In this document: piece by piece, positions 52,815 through 62,494 of the stretch
Numbering within the stretch: position 1 is the first letter of the stretch
How the letters are laid out: the number at the start of each line of letters is the position of its first letter
Assembly (NCBI RefSeq): GCF_013403865.1
Contig: NZ_JABFDK010000004.1
Coordinates: 219,823-283,822, forward strand
Length of the DNA: 64,000 bases
Direction of reading: 5' to 3'
Origin: Winogradskyella costae
GTDB taxonomy: Bacteria > Bacteroidota > Bacteroidia > Flavobacteriales > Flavobacteriaceae
Notes under the pieces: generated by a model
What the model was told of the DNA's origin: nothing
Database searches by the model: none
What the model saw: only the letters and a program-made list of their open reading frames with translations
Made by a program: the position numbers and the translations under genes

Positions 52815-53286
52815 TTTCTAATCGTTTTATCATGGCTTTCATATCTTCTATTTCTTTACGCTGTGCTTTAATAATATCTTCCGCCAGTTGTTTTACTTCT
52901 GGGTCTTGAATATTTGCACGTTCACTTGTAAGTATTGCTATTGAGTGATGTGGTATCATTCCTTTTAACCAAAGCACGTCTCCAACAATTGGTGCTTGTG
53001 CTCTTACCAAACTTAACGCGCTCATAAAAAGCACTAAGCTTCCAACGAGTATTGCTGTGTTCTTCTTTTTATTTTTATACATTTTTAGCATAAATAAAAG
53101 CATTATCACTGCCATTGCTGAAATCCCTAAACAAACCATATAAAAACGTGTCATACTAAAATACACGTGGTCTATGGCATAAGTGTTTAGATACATTGTA
53201 ATGTACATAGCGACAAATGATAGCCCTAACATTAAAAAAAATGTATTGTAATTTCCTTTGTTTGAATGTTGGTTTGAATGTTCCAT
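52804..53286 (-). CDS. DUF305 membrane protein
   Basis: 160 residues with three N-terminal membrane helices (about 13-36, 45-67 and 75-96) and a C-terminal DUF305 segment GMIPHHSIAILTSERANIQDPEVKQLAEDIIKAQRKEIEDMKAMI. The HH pair and flanking Met could bind copper, as in other ferritin-like DUF305 proteins in copper islands. It lies between copA (10-bp gap) and cusB (11-bp overlap), which indicates a role in copper handling. The biochemical role is unknown. Confidence 0.85.
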   Translation of the reverse strand: MEHSNQHSNKGNYNTFFLMLGLSFVAMYITMYLNTYAIDHVYFSMTRFYMVCLGISAMAVIMLLFMLKMYKNKKKNTAILVGSLVLFMSALSLVRAQAPIVGDVLWLKGMIPHHSIAILTSERANIQDPEVKQLAEDIIKAQRKEIEDMKAMIKRLENEK

Positions 53287-53296
53287 AATTTTATAA

Positions 53297-56065
53297 TTAA
53301 ATTTTAATTCTTCGTAATCGTAAGGCGTTCGTAATAACAGAAACCGAACTAAAACTCATGGCTAAAGCCGCAATCATCGGTGACAATAAAATCCCGAAAA
53401 ACGGAAACAAAACGCCTGCTGCTATCGGAATACCTACGGTGTTATAAATAAGTGCAAAAAACAGATTTTGCTTAATGTTTTTCATCACAGCATGACTTAA
53501 ATTTTTAGCTTTAACAATACCATGTAAATCCCCTTTTACTAAAGTGATCATTGCACTCTCAATGGCGACATCTGTTCCTGTACCCATGGCAATCCCGACA
53601 TCACTTTTGGCAAGTGCTGGCGCATCGTTAATTCCGTCACCTGCCATGGCAACGATCTTACCTTGTTTTTGTAGTTGCTCTACTTCTTTCATTTTATCTT
53701 CAGGTAACATACTCGCTTTAAAATCGGCTAGATTCAATTCTGAAGCCACCGCTTGTGCTGTATCATGGTTATCACCTGTAAGCATCACAACAGCAATCCC
53801 TTTATCTTGAAGTGCTTTAATCGCTTTTGCACTTGTCTTTTTGATTTTATCACCAATAACAACGTAACCAACGACAGAATTGTCTATTGATAAATAAGAC
53901 ACCGTTTTACCTTGTTTTTGGTAGGTTTTAGCTTCTTCCTCCATTTGGGATGAAATTTCTGCATTCGCATGTGCCATCATTTCAGGATTTCCTAAGGCTA
54001 CGTTTTTACCATTTACGTTGCCTTCAACGCCTTTACCTGTAACGGCACTAAATCCATCGGATTTTAATAATTCTATTTGCTGTTCTTTTCCGTATTTAAC
54101 GGTAGCTTCGGCTAATGGATGCTCACTATGACTGTTTAATGAGACAATATATTGAAGCACTTCGCTAACACTTAAATTGTCATTGAATGCACCAACTTTT
54201 TCTACGGTTGGTTTCCCTTCTGTTATGGTTCCTGTTTTGTCAATAATAAGCGTATCTACCTTATCTAACTTCTCAAGTGCTTCAGCGTTTTTAATCAGAA
54301 CTCCATTCTGAGCACCTTTCCCCACACCAACCATTACTGACATTGGTGTCGCCAATCCAAGTGCGCACGGACAAGCAATGATTAAAACAGATATCCCATT
54401 TACTAAAGCATAAACATAAGCTGGTTCTGGTCCCCAAATAGCCCAAACTGCAAATGTTATTAATGAAATAATAACAACCACAGGTACAAAATACCCTGAA
54501 ACTTTATCGGCTAAATTCTGAATTGGCGCACGACTTCGACTAGCATCATTCACCATATGAATAATTTGAGACAATAAAGTATCACTACCCACTTTCTCTG
54601 CTTTCATTAAAAACGATTGATTACCATTGATGGTGCCACTACTCACTTTATCGCCTTCCGATTTGTTAACAGGAATAGGTTCTCCTGTAATCATAGATTC
54701 ATCAATACTTGTATCTCCTTCGGTTATTGAGCCATCAACTGGTATTTTCTCACCGGGTTTTACTTTTAAAATATCGTTGAGTTCAATCTTATCAATACTG
54801 ACTTCAATCTCTTCTTCATCTACTATTTTTATAGCTTTATTTGGCGCTAATTTTAAGAGTTCTTTTACTGCGGAATTAGTTTTACTATGTGCACGCGCTT
54901 CTAAAAGTTGTCCGAGTAATACCAATGTAAGAATTACAGCTGCGGCTTCAAAATACACATGTACCGCTCCTGATCCCGTTTTAAATTGACTTGGAAAAAA
55001 GTCTGGAAAAAACATTCCAAATACAGAAAATAACCACGCCACTCCTGCTCCAATTCCAATAAGCGTAAACATATTGAGATTCCATGTTTTTATACTATTG
55101 TAAGCACGTTCAAAGAACATCCACGTTGCATAAAACACGACAGGAATGGATAGTGCAAACTGCATCCAATTCCAGTTTTTTTGTTCTAAAACATCGTATA
55201 ATGGATTGTTAGGAATCATTTCACTCATCGCTATTAAAAATATTGGCAGAGTGAATATCACGGCAATCCAAAACTTTTTCACGAGCTTTTTATAGGTTTT
55301 CTCTTCTGAAGAAATATCGGGTTGCATAGGGACTAAATCCATACCGCATATTGGACACGGACCGGCTTCATCTTTTACGACTTCTGGATGCATAGGGCAA
55401 GTCCATTGTTCTGAAGCGTACGTGGACAGATTCTGTTCTTCAACTAAATCCATACCACAAACTGGACAATCTCCTGCCTTATCGTAGGTTTTATCCCCTT
55501 CGCAATGCATCGGACAATAAAAGGTTCCTGTGCCTTTACCTTTTTTAATTCCCACGGAAGTGGGATTCTCATCCTTCACATGATGATGTTCACCGAGTTT
55601 ATGAATACTATAGCGTCCACCATCGTTTTTTAAAGCGTCTTGAAACTTTTCTATAGGAATATGAGATGCCATTTCAATGCTTGCTTCACCTTGTTCTAAA
55701 TCAACCGTAGCTTGCGAAACACCTTCAACTTTTGAAAGTATGTCTTCAACATGACTGCGACAACCCTTGCAAGTCATTCCGTGTATGTGATAAGTCTGTT
55801 TCATCTCCATTCCCACGGAAGTGGGAATCTCATCCTTCATATCATGATGTTCACCTAGTTTATGAATACTATAGCGTCCACCATCATTTTTTAAAGCCTC
55901 TTGAAACTTTTCTAAAGGAATATGAGAATCCATTTCAATGCTTGCTTCTTCCTGTTCTAAATCAACCGTGGCTTGGGAAACTCCTTCAACTTTAGATAAT
56001 GTTTCTTCAACATGACTGCGACAACCGTTGCAAGTCATTCCGTGTATGTGATATGTATGTTTCAT
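53297..56065 (-). CDS. copA: Copper-translocating P1B-type ATPase with duplicated HMA domain
   Basis: 922 residues. Two near-identical N-terminal HMA units (1-86 and 87-173) have ligand loops MTCNGC (Cys12, Cys15) and MTCKGC (Cys99, Cys102). Two heavy-metal-binding segments follow: CPMHCEG...CPVCGMDLV near 184-208 and CPMHPEV...CPICGMDLVP near 223-246. Then come the ATPase core with TGEP near 460, the ion-channel CPC at 565-567 (ACPCALGLATP), the phosphorylated DKTGT with Asp609, SEHPLAEA and GDGINDAPALAKSDVGIAMGTG. It exports Cu(I) across the inner membrane. Each HMA unit ends in a stretch encoded by a palindromic repeat (DEIPTSVGM and DENPTSVGI). First gene of the second copper operon, with a -7 box 26 bp upstream. 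Confidence 0.94.
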   Translation of the reverse strand: MKHTYHIHGMTCNGCRSHVEETLSKVEGVSQATVDLEQEEASIEMDSHIPLEKFQEALKNDGGRYSIHKLGEHHDMKDEIPTSVGMEMKQTYHIHGMTCKGCRSHVEDILSKVEGVSQATVDLEQGEASIEMASHIPIEKFQDALKNDGGRYSIHKLGEHHHVKDENPTSVGIKKGKGTGTFYCPMHCEGDKTYDKAGDCPVCGMDLVEEQNLSTYASEQWTCPMHPEVVKDEAGPCPICGMDLVPMQPDISSEEKTYKKLVKKFWIAVIFTLPIFLIAMSEMIPNNPLYDVLEQKNWNWMQFALSIPVVFYATWMFFERAYNSIKTWNLNMFTLIGIGAGVAWLFSVFGMFFPDFFPSQFKTGSGAVHVYFEAAAVILTLVLLGQLLEARAHSKTNSAVKELLKLAPNKAIKIVDEEEIEVSIDKIELNDILKVKPGEKIPVDGSITEGDTSIDESMITGEPIPVNKSEGDKVSSGTINGNQSFLMKAEKVGSDTLLSQIIHMVNDASRSRAPIQNLADKVSGYFVPVVVIISLITFAVWAIWGPEPAYVYALVNGISVLIIACPCALGLATPMSVMVGVGKGAQNGVLIKNAEALEKLDKVDTLIIDKTGTITEGKPTVEKVGAFNDNLSVSEVLQYIVSLNSHSEHPLAEATVKYGKEQQIELLKSDGFSAVTGKGVEGNVNGKNVALGNPEMMAHANAEISSQMEEEAKTYQKQGKTVSYLSIDNSVVGYVVIGDKIKKTSAKAIKALQDKGIAVVMLTGDNHDTAQAVASELNLADFKASMLPEDKMKEVEQLQKQGKIVAMAGDGINDAPALAKSDVGIAMGTGTDVAIESAMITLVKGDLHGIVKAKNLSHAVMKNIKQNLFFALIYNTVGIPIAAGVLFPFFGILLSPMIAALAMSFSSVSVITNALRLRRIKI
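55550..55565. repeat. Palindromic repeat inside copA, copy nearer the 3' end
   Basis: TCCCAC-GGAA-GTGGGA lies in the coding sequence and encodes part of DENPTSVGI (copA residues 165-173). The wider block, including the ATCCTT flank, is shared with the copy at 55809-55828. Confidence 0.75.
55809..55828. repeat. Palindromic repeat inside copA, copy nearer the 5' end
   Basis: ATTCCCAC-GGAA-GTGGGAAT is an 8-bp perfect stem in the coding sequence and encodes part of DEIPTSVGM (copA residues 78-86). It lies exactly between the two HMA units. The same palindrome type is a dispersed intergenic repeat in many bacteria. Confidence 0.8.
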
Positions 56066-56091
56066 TTTATTCGTTCTTTATAATTCAATAA

Positions 56092-56099
56092 CAAATGTA
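56092..56099 (-). promoter_or_regulatory. Putative -7 box for the copA operon
   Basis: The minus-strand TACATTTG matches TAnnTTTG, 26 bp upstream of copA in the 76-bp gap that separates it from the regulator gene. This makes copA-DUF305-cusB-HMA a separate unit from cusA-cusC-regulator. Confidence 0.55.
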
Positions 56100-56141
56100 T
56101 TACTGTTTTAAAGCATACGTTTTTCCAATTCTGATTATAAT

Positions 56142-56699
56142 TTATACAATTTGGTCTAATGCTTTCCGATCCCAATCTTGCAATTTTTTATAGTCTGTCA
56201 TAGACATTCCTGTTACCGATTTAAACTGTTTGGCTAAATGGCTACTATTGTTATAATTGAGTTGGTATGCTATTTCAGAAAAATTGAGTTGATTCAATTG
56301 AATGTACTCTTTTACCTTTTCAATTTTTAAATTGATAATATATTTCTCAAGTGTAAGGCCTTCAGATTTACTAAAAAGCTTACTAATTGCCGAATCATTC
56401 TTGCCTATTTCTTTTGTTATTTTTGAAATAATAGGTTCCGAAGTGTTTTCGGATATATACTGAATGACAAGAACTTTAATTTGTTCTATCAATGCTTTCG
56501 ATTCATCTTCAATTAACTCAAACCCTAAGTCTTTTAGTTCACTTTTAATAAGGTCATACTTGGTTTTGAAATCCTGCTTGACAACCACTTTCCCAAGCGC
56601 TATAGATTCAATATCTAAACCATGACGTTCCAATAGATCCACTATAGTTGATTTGCATCTCGCACAAACCATGTTTTTTATGATTAAGGTATGTCCCAT
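56142..56699 (-). CDS. HMA-like domain fused to an AraC-type DNA-binding domain (copper regulator)
   Basis: 185 residues. The N-terminal part (1-70, MGHTLIIKNMVCARCKSTIVDLL) is HMA-like with Cys12 and Cys15. The C-terminal part (about 90-178) is an AraC/XylS two-HTH domain: TLEKYIINLKIEKVKEYIQLNQLNFSEIAYQLNYNNSSHLAKQFKSVTGMSMTDYKKL. The Cys pair is placed like a Cu(I) site, so direct metal sensing is plausible; it would replace the usual CueR or CsoR. It is 1 bp from the cusC stop and just upstream of copA. Target sites are unknown. Confidence 0.85.
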   Translation of the reverse strand: MGHTLIIKNMVCARCKSTIVDLLERHGLDIESIALGKVVVKQDFKTKYDLIKSELKDLGFELIEDESKALIEQIKVLVIQYISENTSEPIISKITKEIGKNDSAISKLFSKSEGLTLEKYIINLKIEKVKEYIQLNQLNFSEIAYQLNYNNSSHLAKQFKSVTGMSMTDYKKLQDWDRKALDQIV

Positions 56700-56700
56700 G

Positions 56701-57942
56701 TTATTGAATTAAATAGTTAATACGCGTTGTTTGAATATAATACAAAAAGATCGCTTCAATTTGATTCATTTGAAACTTTAATTGTAATTCCTGAATATCT
56801 AAAACATCATTAAAATCAATAGTGCCGGTTTCATAACTTCGCATCAAAATGTTTTCTGCATCTTTGGCTTGTTTTAAGTTCTTAACTTGTGTGTCATAAC
56901 TTATTCTGGCAGAAATCCTATCGTTTATAGCCGTATCTAAAAGGGTTTCTAAAGTATTTAAACGTTCTTGTTTTTGGGCTTCAATTTCTTGTTGCTGTAA
57001 GTCGTTTTGTTTTGTTATCGATTTGTATTTTTTATTAAAGACAGGAATAGATAACGCTACGGTTGGCATGAAAATATCTTTGCCTTTTTCACTAAACGTA
57101 ATATCAGAACCAGCTTGAATATTAATATAATCGAATCCAAAACCAATTGACGGATGACTTTCCTTCTGGATCAATAATTCGGATTGTTCTACAGATTGAA
57201 ACAGTTTATCGTATTTCAACAATTCAGGATGTAATGCTAGATTTTTCGTATTAATTTCAAAATCTTCAGAAGGCATCATCAGCGCCTCAACAACAGCAAT
57301 TTCAATAGTTTTTTCTCTATTCAAAAGCTTATTAAGCGTAGTTTGTTCTGTTAAATATTGTTGTTCTAAAACCAACCTTAGTTGCTCTAATTCATTCTGT
57401 CGCATTTGCAATCTAAAAACATCTACAGCAGAAGCTTTACCCACTTCAATAGAGGTTAATGCTAACGTTTCATAGGTTTTAAGCAGTTCACTGTTTTCGA
57501 TTAAAACGGCTTGTTTTGCTTTGTTGACGTATAGTTTGTAATACGATTGCGACACAGAAACCATGAGTTTACGTTTTGCAATTACAATGTCTTCGTATTT
57601 TGAATCTGCCAAAGCACTGGCGTAGTTTTCGCGAGACGAAATCGTTCCAAACCAAGGCAACATTTGTTTTGCTGACACTTTAAAACGTTGTGTTCCTGTT
57701 CGGGTTTCTGGTTCTAACACAAAATAGCCTGCGCTAAATTCGGTGTTTGGCAATGTGTTAACTTCATTCACTTTCTCTGAAGCGATACGATACTGTAACT
57801 CGAATTTTTGAATTTCAGGATTGTTTTCTAATGCTTCATTAATGTGCTTCTCTAGTTCTTGACTTTGAGCTGGAAGAGCAAAGAGTATAGAGCCAAGAAC
57901 AAAGACTGTTCTGAGTATGATATAATAATTGTAATTTCTCAT
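56701..57942 (-). CDS. cusC: TolC-family outer-membrane channel of the copper pump (CusC-like)
   Basis: A 413-residue protein with a signal peptide (cleavage near residue 27, after AQSQ) and two TolC-type repeats of long helices, including SYYKLYVNKAKQAVLIENSELLKTYETLALTSIEVGKASAVDVFRLQ. It is the exit duct for the CusA/CusB pump. It lies 18 bp after cusA and abuts the regulator gene. No lipobox is visible, unlike E. coli CusC. Confidence 0.85.
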   Translation of the reverse strand: MRNYNYYIILRTVFVLGSILFALPAQSQELEKHINEALENNPEIQKFELQYRIASEKVNEVNTLPNTEFSAGYFVLEPETRTGTQRFKVSAKQMLPWFGTISSRENYASALADSKYEDIVIAKRKLMVSVSQSYYKLYVNKAKQAVLIENSELLKTYETLALTSIEVGKASAVDVFRLQMRQNELEQLRLVLEQQYLTEQTTLNKLLNREKTIEIAVVEALMMPSEDFEINTKNLALHPELLKYDKLFQSVEQSELLIQKESHPSIGFGFDYINIQAGSDITFSEKGKDIFMPTVALSIPVFNKKYKSITKQNDLQQQEIEAQKQERLNTLETLLDTAINDRISARISYDTQVKNLKQAKDAENILMRSYETGTIDFNDVLDIQELQLKFQMNQIEAIFLYYIQTTRINYLIQ

Positions 57943-57960
57943 TAGTGTTTCCTTTAAAAT

Positions 57961-60900
57961 CTATATTCTATTCTCTTTTTTCTCTAATCTTTTTAATCGA
58001 AACTCTTCTCTCCAACTATATAAAACAGGCACAATAAAGTAAGATGTAATGTCAATCACCATACCTCCAAAAATCGGGATGGCCATCGGAATCATAATGT
58101 CACTCCCTTTTCCTGTGGACGTTAATACCGGAAGCAAAGCCAAAATGGTAGTCACGGTGGTCATTAAACATGGACGAATTCGTTTTTCAGCCGCCTGTAA
58201 AGCGGAAGCTCTAATGCTCATTTTATCTGATGGTTTTTCTCTATCAAACGTTTGTGTAAGATAGGTTGCCATCACCACACCATCATCCGTAGCGATTCCA
58301 AATAATGCTATAAATCCGACCCAAACTGCCACACTTAAGTTGATGGTTTTCATGTTGAAAAGATCTCGCATATTCTCACCAAAGAGACTGAAATTGAAAA
58401 ACCAATCTTGTCCATACAACCAAATCATAATAAAACCACCTGCGAAAGCCACTGTGATTCCGGTAAACACCATTAACGATGTGGTTATCGATTTAAACTG
58501 AAAATAAAGAATTAAAAAAATAATGGCTAATGCCAATGGCACCACAACAGCCAATGTTTTTTCTGCACGTAACTGGTTCTCGTAGGTCCCAGTGAATTTA
58601 TAACTGATCCCTTTTGGAACTATTAATTCACCAGAGTCTATTTTCTCTTGAAACAGCGCTTGTGCATTTTCTACAACATCAACTTCTGCAAATCCGTCTA
58701 TTTTATCGAACAGAACATAACCGACTAAAAAGGTATCTTCACTTTTTATCACTTGCGGACCTTGCTCATAACGAATCGTCGCCAATTCACTTAAGGGTAC
58801 AGGGCTACCTTTTTCAACAGGAATGTAAATGTCTTTTATATCTTCTGGATTGCCACGCAACTCTCTTGGATAACGCACACGGACTCCGTAGCGTTCTCTC
58901 CCTTCTACAGTTTGCGTTAATGCCATGCCGCCAATAGCAACTTTTAATACACTTTGAACATCTTCAATAGAAATACCATAACGCGCTATTTTTTCTCTAT
59001 CAATATCGATGAGTAAATACGGTTTCCCTACAATTCTGTCCGCAAAAACGGCTTCAACTTTAACACCTTCAGCTTGTTTTAAAAGTGTTTCTAATTGCAA
59101 TCCGAATGCTTCAATTTGTTTTAAATCTTGACCCTTGACTTTGATTCCCATTGGTGCACGCATTCCTGTTTGTAACATGACCAATCGGGTTTCAATAGGT
59201 TGTAATTTTGGCGCCGACGTCACTCCTGGTAATTTGGTGACTTTTACGATTTCATTCCAAATATCATCTGGACTGTTAATTTCTGGTCGCCAGTTACGAT
59301 AGTATTCACCATCATTGTCTTCTATGAGTTGATTGCTTGTCGCATTGAGCGCCGTTGAAATGTTTTCCGCTTTGTTCTCGACTGCGCTCGAACTGACAGC
59401 TAAATTTGCATTATAAAACAGTCGTCCGTCTTTCAATTCAAACAACCCATCGTCATTAACTTTATAACGTTGTCGTTTCCCATCTGCATTTCGCATGTAT
59501 TCAGATGTATACTGAATCATATTTTCATACATGGATAAAGGTGCCGGATCTAAAGCCGATTCTGTTCTACCAGCTTTTCCTACAACGGTTTCAATCTCTG
59601 GAATCGTCGCTACAGCCATATCTAATTGCTGCAACACACGCTTGTTTTCTTCCACGCCAGAATGTGGTAATGAAGTTGGCATCAGCAGAAAAGAACCTTC
59701 GTTTAAGGATGGCATAAATTCTTTTCCGGTGTTATTCATAATCCATACTCCAGAAACCAATACGAGTGTCGGAATCAATAAAAATAACAACTTATTCGCT
59801 AAAGCCCATGCCAAAATCTGACCATAAAAACGTCTTAACACAGAGAATATCCCTAATATTCCGAAGCAGATAATGGCCACGAAAACCAAGTTGATAAGGA
59901 TACTACGATCAAAACCTAAAGGCCTCCAATAGTCGGCAAGAAGAAATACAATAGCTGCCGAAGACATGATGATGTTAATGAGGTTACCTTTTTTCGTGTC
60001 TAATTTTCCTAATAGCGTTAGTAAACCTGTGACTCCAAATGCCATCAGAACAATACCTAACCAATAACCGCTTATAACGATAGCAAGTCCGGCCGCGATT
60101 ATCACACCATTTAAAATATGCCTAAATGATGTTTTAAGCGTCGTTTTTCTAAATAAATAGGCTGCGAAAGGCGGAATTAAAAATAAGGCAATCACTAAGG
60201 AAGCCGTTAACGCCATTGTTTTAGTAAAGGCTAATGGTCTAAACAATTTTCCTTCGGCACCGATCATAGTAAAGACAGGCACAAAACTGATAATTGTGGT
60301 TAATACGGCTGTTAAAATGGCACCAGAAACTTCGGAAGTGGCGTTGTAAACAACTTCGTTTATGGTGTATTCTGAACCATCATCTCGCAGACGCAATTTT
60401 TTATCATCGAGGTGCCGAATCATATTCTCAGCCAGAATCACTCCGACATCCACCATCGTCCCTATGGCAATCGCAATACCAGAAAGTGCCACGATATTGG
60501 CATCCACATCAAATAATTTCATGGCCACAAAAACCATTAAAACAGCCACAGGTAATAATCCGGAAATTAAAATGGAAGCACGCAGATTAAAGACCATCAC
60601 AATGATGACTAAAATTGTAATTAGTATTTCGAGGGTTAAAGCCTCATTTAAGGTGTCTAATGTTTCTACAATAAGCTCGGTACGATCGTAAAAAGGCACA
60701 ACTGTTAATTGAGAGGTGCGGCCGTCTGCCAAAACTTTGCTTGGCAAACCTCCTTTAAGTTCTGCTATTTTTTCTTTAACATTGGTAATCACTTCCATCG
60801 GATTAGCCCCATATCTCGCCACTACAACACCTCCGACAACTTCAGCTCCTTCTTTGTCTAAAATACCGCGTCGTGCTGCAGGACCTAACGAAACGTTAGC

Positions 60901-61737
60901 AATATCCTTAACTTTAATAGAGGTATAATCTTCGGAAGTCACAACAGCGTTTTCAATATCTTCAACCGACTTTACATAACCCAATCCACGAACTAAATAT
61001 TCCGCCTGATTAATTTCTAAAGTCTGTGCTCCAATATCTTGATTACTTTCTTTGACCGCTTTTACAACTTGGCTTAAACCGATGTTGTATTGACGCATCA
61101 ATTCCGGATTCACATCAATTTGATATTCCTGCACATAACCACCAATAGAAGCCACTTCAGAAACACCACTTGCAGACGATAAGGCATATTTTACGTAGTA
61201 ATCTTGAATGCTTCGCAGTTCGTGCAAATCCCAACCACCAGTAACGTTTCCGTTTTCATCGCGTCCTTCAAGCGTATACCAATAAATTTGACCTAAACCT
61301 GTGGCGTCTGGTCCTAAAGCAGGATTGACATCTTGAGGTAATAAGCCACTTGGTAAGGAATTCAGTTTTTCTAAAATTCGGCTACGCGACCAATAGAATT
61401 CAATATCCTCTTCAAAAATGATATAGATACTCGAAAAACCAAACATAGACGAACTACGAATGGTTTTTACACCAGGAATACCGAGTAAAGACGTGGTTAA
61501 TGGATAGGTAATTTGGTCTTCAATATCTTGTGGGGAACGACCATCCCATTTGGTGAAAACGATTTGTTGATTTTCGCCAATATCTGGAATAGCATCTACA
61601 GCGACAGAATCACTTGGTAAAAAGCCAGTATCCCCATTAAAAGGTGCATTTACAGTGCCCCATCCTACAAAAAGGACGAGCAATAAAACAGCTATGAGTT
61701 TATTCTCTATTAAGAATTTGATGCTCTTATTTAGCAT
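57961..61737 (-). CDS. cusA: CusA/CzcA-type heavy-metal RND efflux pump, enlarged
   Basis: 1258 residues, about 200 longer than E. coli CusA (1047). The N-terminus (FLIENKLIAVLLLVLF), VDAIPDIGENQQIVFTKWDGRSPQDIEDQITYPL and FGFSSIYIIFEED are CusA/CzcA hallmarks. Helix-4 proton-relay acids are in GIAIAIGTMVDVGVILAENM, and the paired segment is GIATDDGVVMATYL. A Met in SLNEGSFLLMPTSLPHSG sits where CusA places a copper-binding Met. The extra length includes a block (about 530-660) with four additional hydrophobic segments and a charged insertion near 750-830. It extrudes Cu(I)/Ag(I) with CusB and CusC. Confidence 0.9.
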   Translation of the reverse strand: MLNKSIKFLIENKLIAVLLLVLFVGWGTVNAPFNGDTGFLPSDSVAVDAIPDIGENQQIVFTKWDGRSPQDIEDQITYPLTTSLLGIPGVKTIRSSSMFGFSSIYIIFEEDIEFYWSRSRILEKLNSLPSGLLPQDVNPALGPDATGLGQIYWYTLEGRDENGNVTGGWDLHELRSIQDYYVKYALSSASGVSEVASIGGYVQEYQIDVNPELMRQYNIGLSQVVKAVKESNQDIGAQTLEINQAEYLVRGLGYVKSVEDIENAVVTSEDYTSIKVKDIANVSLGPAARRGILDKEGAEVVGGVVVARYGANPMEVITNVKEKIAELKGGLPSKVLADGRTSQLTVVPFYDRTELIVETLDTLNEALTLEILITILVIIVMVFNLRASILISGLLPVAVLMVFVAMKLFDVDANIVALSGIAIAIGTMVDVGVILAENMIRHLDDKKLRLRDDGSEYTINEVVYNATSEVSGAILTAVLTTIISFVPVFTMIGAEGKLFRPLAFTKTMALTASLVIALFLIPPFAAYLFRKTTLKTSFRHILNGVIIAAGLAIVISGYWLGIVLMAFGVTGLLTLLGKLDTKKGNLINIIMSSAAIVFLLADYWRPLGFDRSILINLVFVAIICFGILGIFSVLRRFYGQILAWALANKLLFLLIPTLVLVSGVWIMNNTGKEFMPSLNEGSFLLMPTSLPHSGVEENKRVLQQLDMAVATIPEIETVVGKAGRTESALDPAPLSMYENMIQYTSEYMRNADGKRQRYKVNDDGLFELKDGRLFYNANLAVSSSAVENKAENISTALNATSNQLIEDNDGEYYRNWRPEINSPDDIWNEIVKVTKLPGVTSAPKLQPIETRLVMLQTGMRAPMGIKVKGQDLKQIEAFGLQLETLLKQAEGVKVEAVFADRIVGKPYLLIDIDREKIARYGISIEDVQSVLKVAIGGMALTQTVEGRERYGVRVRYPRELRGNPEDIKDIYIPVEKGSPVPLSELATIRYEQGPQVIKSEDTFLVGYVLFDKIDGFAEVDVVENAQALFQEKIDSGELIVPKGISYKFTGTYENQLRAEKTLAVVVPLALAIIFLILYFQFKSITTSLMVFTGITVAFAGGFIMIWLYGQDWFFNFSLFGENMRDLFNMKTINLSVAVWVGFIALFGIATDDGVVMATYLTQTFDREKPSDKMSIRASALQAAEKRIRPCLMTTVTTILALLPVLTSTGKGSDIMIPMAIPIFGGMVIDITSYFIVPVLYSWREEFRLKRLEKKENRI

Positions 61738-61844
61738 GACGTTTGATATTTAAACAATTAGATATAGGTATTAGGAAAACACCGCATACAGAAAATTATC
61801 CTAATGAATGAGATCACCGGATAATACAGTCTATTGTTTAAAAA

Positions 61845-62258
61845 TCAAATTAAATACGTCTCGTCGAGCTTGAAGAGTTGCTTCCGGACGAGTGGCGGTT
61901 TATAGTCTTCATAAGACGATGTATTAGTATCTAAACTTTCGAAAAGATTGATATACGTATAAACAAATGATGCTATAAAAACCTGCTGTTCTATAGAAAT
62001 TTTATCGAATCCCAAGTGGAGTTCATCTTGGCCATCAACAACGGATTGTTCGTTTTTACAACAATCCTTTTTGGTAATTGTACAACCTTCCGTTGAAGGA
62101 TTTGCCATATCCATACCACAGCCTTTGGCTTTGTTAAAGACAGCGGTTTCTACTAAAGTGTCTCCACAATAATGCATATTGATTGTGAACGACAGTGTAG
62201 AAAATAAAACTACAAACGCCATCACTAAAGACATTATTTTATGAGAGACTGCTTTCAT
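61845..62258 (-). CDS. HYC_CC_PP family protein
   Basis: 137 residues from ATG 62258 (frame open 10 codons further). An N-terminal hydrophobic signal or anchor (about 5-26) is followed by the family's three marks: MHYCGDTLV (His29-Tyr30-Cys31), KKDCCKNE, and YKPPLV. Additional Cys and Met (GCGMDMANPSTEGC) could bind copper. The family recurs upstream of CusA-type pumps in Bacteroidetes and is thought to be a periplasmic metal-handling protein; its biochemical role is untested. It precedes cusA by 107 bp. Confidence 0.85.
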   Translation of the reverse strand: MKAVSHKIMSLVMAFVVLFSTLSFTINMHYCGDTLVETAVFNKAKGCGMDMANPSTEGCTITKKDCCKNEQSVVDGQDELHLGFDKISIEQQVFIASFVYTYINLFESLDTNTSSYEDYKPPLVRKQLFKLDETYLI

Positions 62259-62494
62259 ATGAAACGCGAAGTTACAAAAATTGAACAAACTATTTTTTTG
62301 TTTAACAGAAGTTTAAATGACATAACGCGCTTTGAGGACATCTTAAAACGGTTTAAAGGTATAAAAACGCTGCACCACTCCCTTTTAAACTTATGAAGGG
62401 ATTCCGAACCTGTTTACAAATTATTAACTATCAAGACACTACGTAAAGTTACGTATATAAAAATCGAAAGGATGTTGTAACTTTATAAACTTAT

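Noticed and set aside
55732..55995. Open frame opposite copA containing FPRKWESH-type sequence
   Set aside because: It is the antisense reading of the duplicated HMA region; the FPRKWES string is the well-known spurious translation of the palindromic repeat, not a protein motif.
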